Part shown: piece after piece, positions 62,417 to 64,000 of the stretch
Numbering within the stretch: the first letter of the stretch is position 1
Layout of the letters: the number at the start of each line of letters is the position of its first letter
Source of the DNA: Yersinia aleksiciae
Lineage (GTDB): Bacteria; Pseudomonadota; Gammaproteobacteria; Enterobacterales; Enterobacteriaceae
DNA: 64,000 nucleotides
Direction of reading: 5' to 3'
NCBI RefSeq assembly: GCF_001047675.1
Contig: NZ_CP011975.1
Span: 2,458,073 to 2,522,072, forward strand
Translations under genes and position numbers: made by a program
Notes under the pieces: generated by a model
Databases searched by the model: none
Seen by the model: the letters and a program-made list of their open reading frames with translations, nothing else
Told to the model about the DNA's origin: nothing

Positions 62417-63499
62417 TCAGCTAAATTTAGGCAAAACCGTGCTGTGCGTGGTTGCAGGTATCCAGCATTGCGCTTTCAACCCAGAGCGGTCAGTACGATT
62501 CTCCAGCGTTAGCCTGCCTTGGTGCAACTGAACGGTGCGGATTACGATATTCAATCCTAAACCACTGCCTCCGTAACGTTGATCCATGCGACGGAAAGCC
62601 TGAGTCAGTTCACCGGCTTGTTCTTGCTTTATTCCCGGTCCTTCATCAATGACTTGTAACAGTGCGCCCTGAGTTTCAGTGGAGAGTTTGACCCAAATTT
62701 GGCTACCTGGTGGGCTATAACGATGCGCATTTTCAACCAGATTACGCAGCATCAAACGCAGCAAGGTGGCGTCCCCCTGTGTCTGGGCGCGAGAGGGAAG
62801 CTCCCACATGATGGCTTGTTGGCGAAGCGCACACATCTCCTCCAACTCCTCTTGCAGCGGTTGCACCACATTTTCAACCCAATCCAGTGTCTGATACAGG
62901 CCGCTGGCAAAATTCTGTCCCGCTCTGGATAACATCAGTAATTGTTCGATGGTATGCATTAACAAATCAATGCGGTTAATGAGCGACTTACTTTCCGCAA
63001 TTCCCTGTTGTTCCATTAACTCAAGGTGCAGGCGGATCCCGGCAAGTGGCGTGCGCAGCTCATGGGCCGCATCTGCGGTGAACAGGCGCTCCTGCTGGAT
63101 GGTATTCGCGAGGCGGGATAACAACTGATTCAGTGTCGAAGTCACAGAGACAATTTCTTGCATATCACTGTTAACCACCACTGGGGTGAGATTATCAGCT
63201 GAACGTTCCGCCAATTTTTGCTGTAACTGATCGAGCGGGCGGATAATCCAACTGATCGCCCAGAAAGAGAGCAATAAAGTGATGGTCATCATGATGAGTG
63301 AGGGGGCAAGGAGTGAAGCAATGGCTTCCGCTATCTCAGTATCAACTCGCTCATTACGCACTTTGGCACTCAGGGTTTCATCAACCAGAAAGCTAATTTG
63401 CTCCTGACTTTCATGCCATAGCCAGAAGGCGCTGATCAACTGGGTCACCAGCAATATTAGCGCCAGCATTAGGATCAGGCGGCGGCGCATACTGATCAT
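62417..63499 (-). CDS. basS: Sensor histidine kinase BasS (PmrB)
   Basis: Membrane sensor for iron(III), aluminium and acid conditions that activates BasR and LPS modification. 360 aa. Two membrane helices (~9-29 and ~64-86) flank a short periplasmic loop with acidic residues. HAMP follows, then the phospho-acceptor His in AADAAHELRTPLAGI (~142-156) and an ATPase domain with NLVENAHRY (N box) and GSGLGLNIV (G2 box). It overlaps basR by four bases. A second in-frame ATG three codons on is an alternative start. Confidence 0.94.
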   Translation of the reverse strand: MISMRRRLILMLALILLVTQLISAFWLWHESQEQISFLVDETLSAKVRNERVDTEIAEAIASLLAPSLIMMTITLLLSFWAISWIIRPLDQLQQKLAERSADNLTPVVVNSDMQEIVSVTSTLNQLLSRLANTIQQERLFTADAAHELRTPLAGIRLHLELMEQQGIAESKSLINRIDLLMHTIEQLLMLSRAGQNFASGLYQTLDWVENVVQPLQEELEEMCALRQQAIMWELPSRAQTQGDATLLRLMLRNLVENAHRYSPPGSQIWVKLSTETQGALLQVIDEGPGIKQEQAGELTQAFRRMDQRYGGSGLGLNIVIRTVQLHQGRLTLENRTDRSGLKAQCWIPATTHSTVLPKFS

Positions 63500-64000
63500 G
63501 ATTGTGATTCCAGGCGATAGCCGATACCCCGGACGGTTCGGATACGATCTTTGCCTAATTTACGGCGCAGATTATGGATATGCACTTCCAGCGTATTGGA
63601 GCCGAGATCATCATTCCAAGTGTAGAGATCCTGCTGCAATAATTCACGATTAACAGTTTGGCCAGCTCGCATAATTAAGCGCGAGAGGATCGCAAACTCT
63701 TTGGGTGTGATCTCCAGCGGTTGATCCTGCAAACATACTTGTTGGGTGGACAAGTTGAGGCTCAGATCATCTTGTTGCACCAGATTGTCACTCTGCCCTT
63801 GATAGCGGCGGATTAATGCGCGGACACGGGCCAGTAACTCAGCGAGCGCGAATGGCTTGATCAGATAATCGTCCGCACCGGCATCCAGCCCGTCAACCCT
63901 ATCTTCGAGTGCATCACGGGCGGTGAGTATCAGCACCGGCAGCGTGACATGCTGGCGACGCCATTGGCGCAACAATACGGTGCCATCTTGATCGGGCAAG
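63496..64000 (-). CDS. basR: Response regulator BasR (PmrA), N-terminus cut by window edge
   Basis: OmpR/PhoB-type regulator of lipid A modification genes. The 168 visible residues begin at LPDQDGT, just after the phospho-acceptor Asp, so ~50 N-terminal residues lie beyond base 64000; the apparent TTG start there is an internal Leu codon. Present are LILTARDALEDRVDGLDAGADDYLIKPFALAELLAR (receiver end, with conserved T and K) and the winged-helix DNA-binding domain ending NTLEVHIHNLRRKLG...IRTVRGIGYRL. Confidence 0.95.
   Translation of the reverse strand, partial: LPDQDGTVLLRQWRRQHVTLPVLILTARDALEDRVDGLDAGADDYLIKPFALAELLARVRALIRRYQGQSDNLVQQDDLSLNLSTQQVCLQDQPLEITPKEFAILSRLIMRAGQTVNRELLQQDLYTWNDDLGSNTLEVHIHNLRRKLGKDRIRTVRGIGYRLESQS

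Overview
The window is a chromosomal segment of an enterobacterium, most probably a Yersinia. The order of housekeeping genes and the near-identical protein sequences match the E. coli blocks nnr-tsaE-amiB-mutL-miaA-hfq-hflXKC-purA-nsrR-rnr-rlmB, aidB-bsmA-yjfP, yjfY-rpsF-priB-rpsR-rplI, ytfB-fklB-ytfE-cpdB-cysQ-ytfJKL-msrA-tamAB-ytfP, ppa-fbp-mpl, yhcN-argR-mdh, sfsB-ispB-rplU-rpmA-yhbE-obgE-basSR. Several intergenic regions hold complete or internally deleted ERIC-type repeats with TATACC/GGTATA ends, which are abundant in yersiniae. Both window edges cut a gene: nnr lacks its 5' end at base 1 and basR lacks its N-terminus at base 64000.

Layout. 1-16.6 kb: the amiB/mutL/miaA/hfq/hflXKC operon, then yjeT, purA, nsrR, rnr and rlmB. 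16.8-20.1 kb: aidB, two small DUF1471 secreted proteins (bsmA, yjfY) and the esterase yjfP. 20.5-22.0 kb: the S6-PriB-S18-L9 operon behind a leader that folds like the S6:S18 autoregulatory element. 22-31.7 kb: an unrecognised exported protein, ytfB, fklB, ytfE (with a good NsrR operator), cpdB, cysQ, ytfJ, ytfK, ytfL/paeA and msrA. 32.0-37.9 kb: tamA-tamB-ytfP. 48.6-64 kb: ppa, a chemoreceptor, fbp, mpl, yhcN, argR (with an ARG box), mdh, a divergent pair of Mu-type regulators, ispB, rplU-rpmA, yhbE, a small unknown gene, obgE and basSR.

The accessory part is 38.0-48.6 kb, inserted between ytfP and ppa. It is visibly richer in A+T and is bounded by two decayed transposases: an internally deleted IS4 copy on the left, with both terminal inverted repeats, and a 45-codon IS256-family fusion remnant on the right. 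Between them lie six co-oriented genes: an ABC-2 polysaccharide exporter (wzm, wzt), a SAM methyltransferase fused to TPR-like repeats, a 1271-residue protein with three GT-B glycosyltransferase modules plus a C-terminal beta-sandwich-like domain, a UDP-glucuronate 4-epimerase-type enzyme, and UDP-glucose 6-dehydrogenase. Read together this is a compact ABC-transporter-dependent cell-surface glycan locus supplying UDP-GlcA/UDP-GalA, with one giant enzyme as the only visible polymerase. It is the best candidate for an undescribed system here.

No tRNA, rRNA, CRISPR array or intact mobile element was seen.
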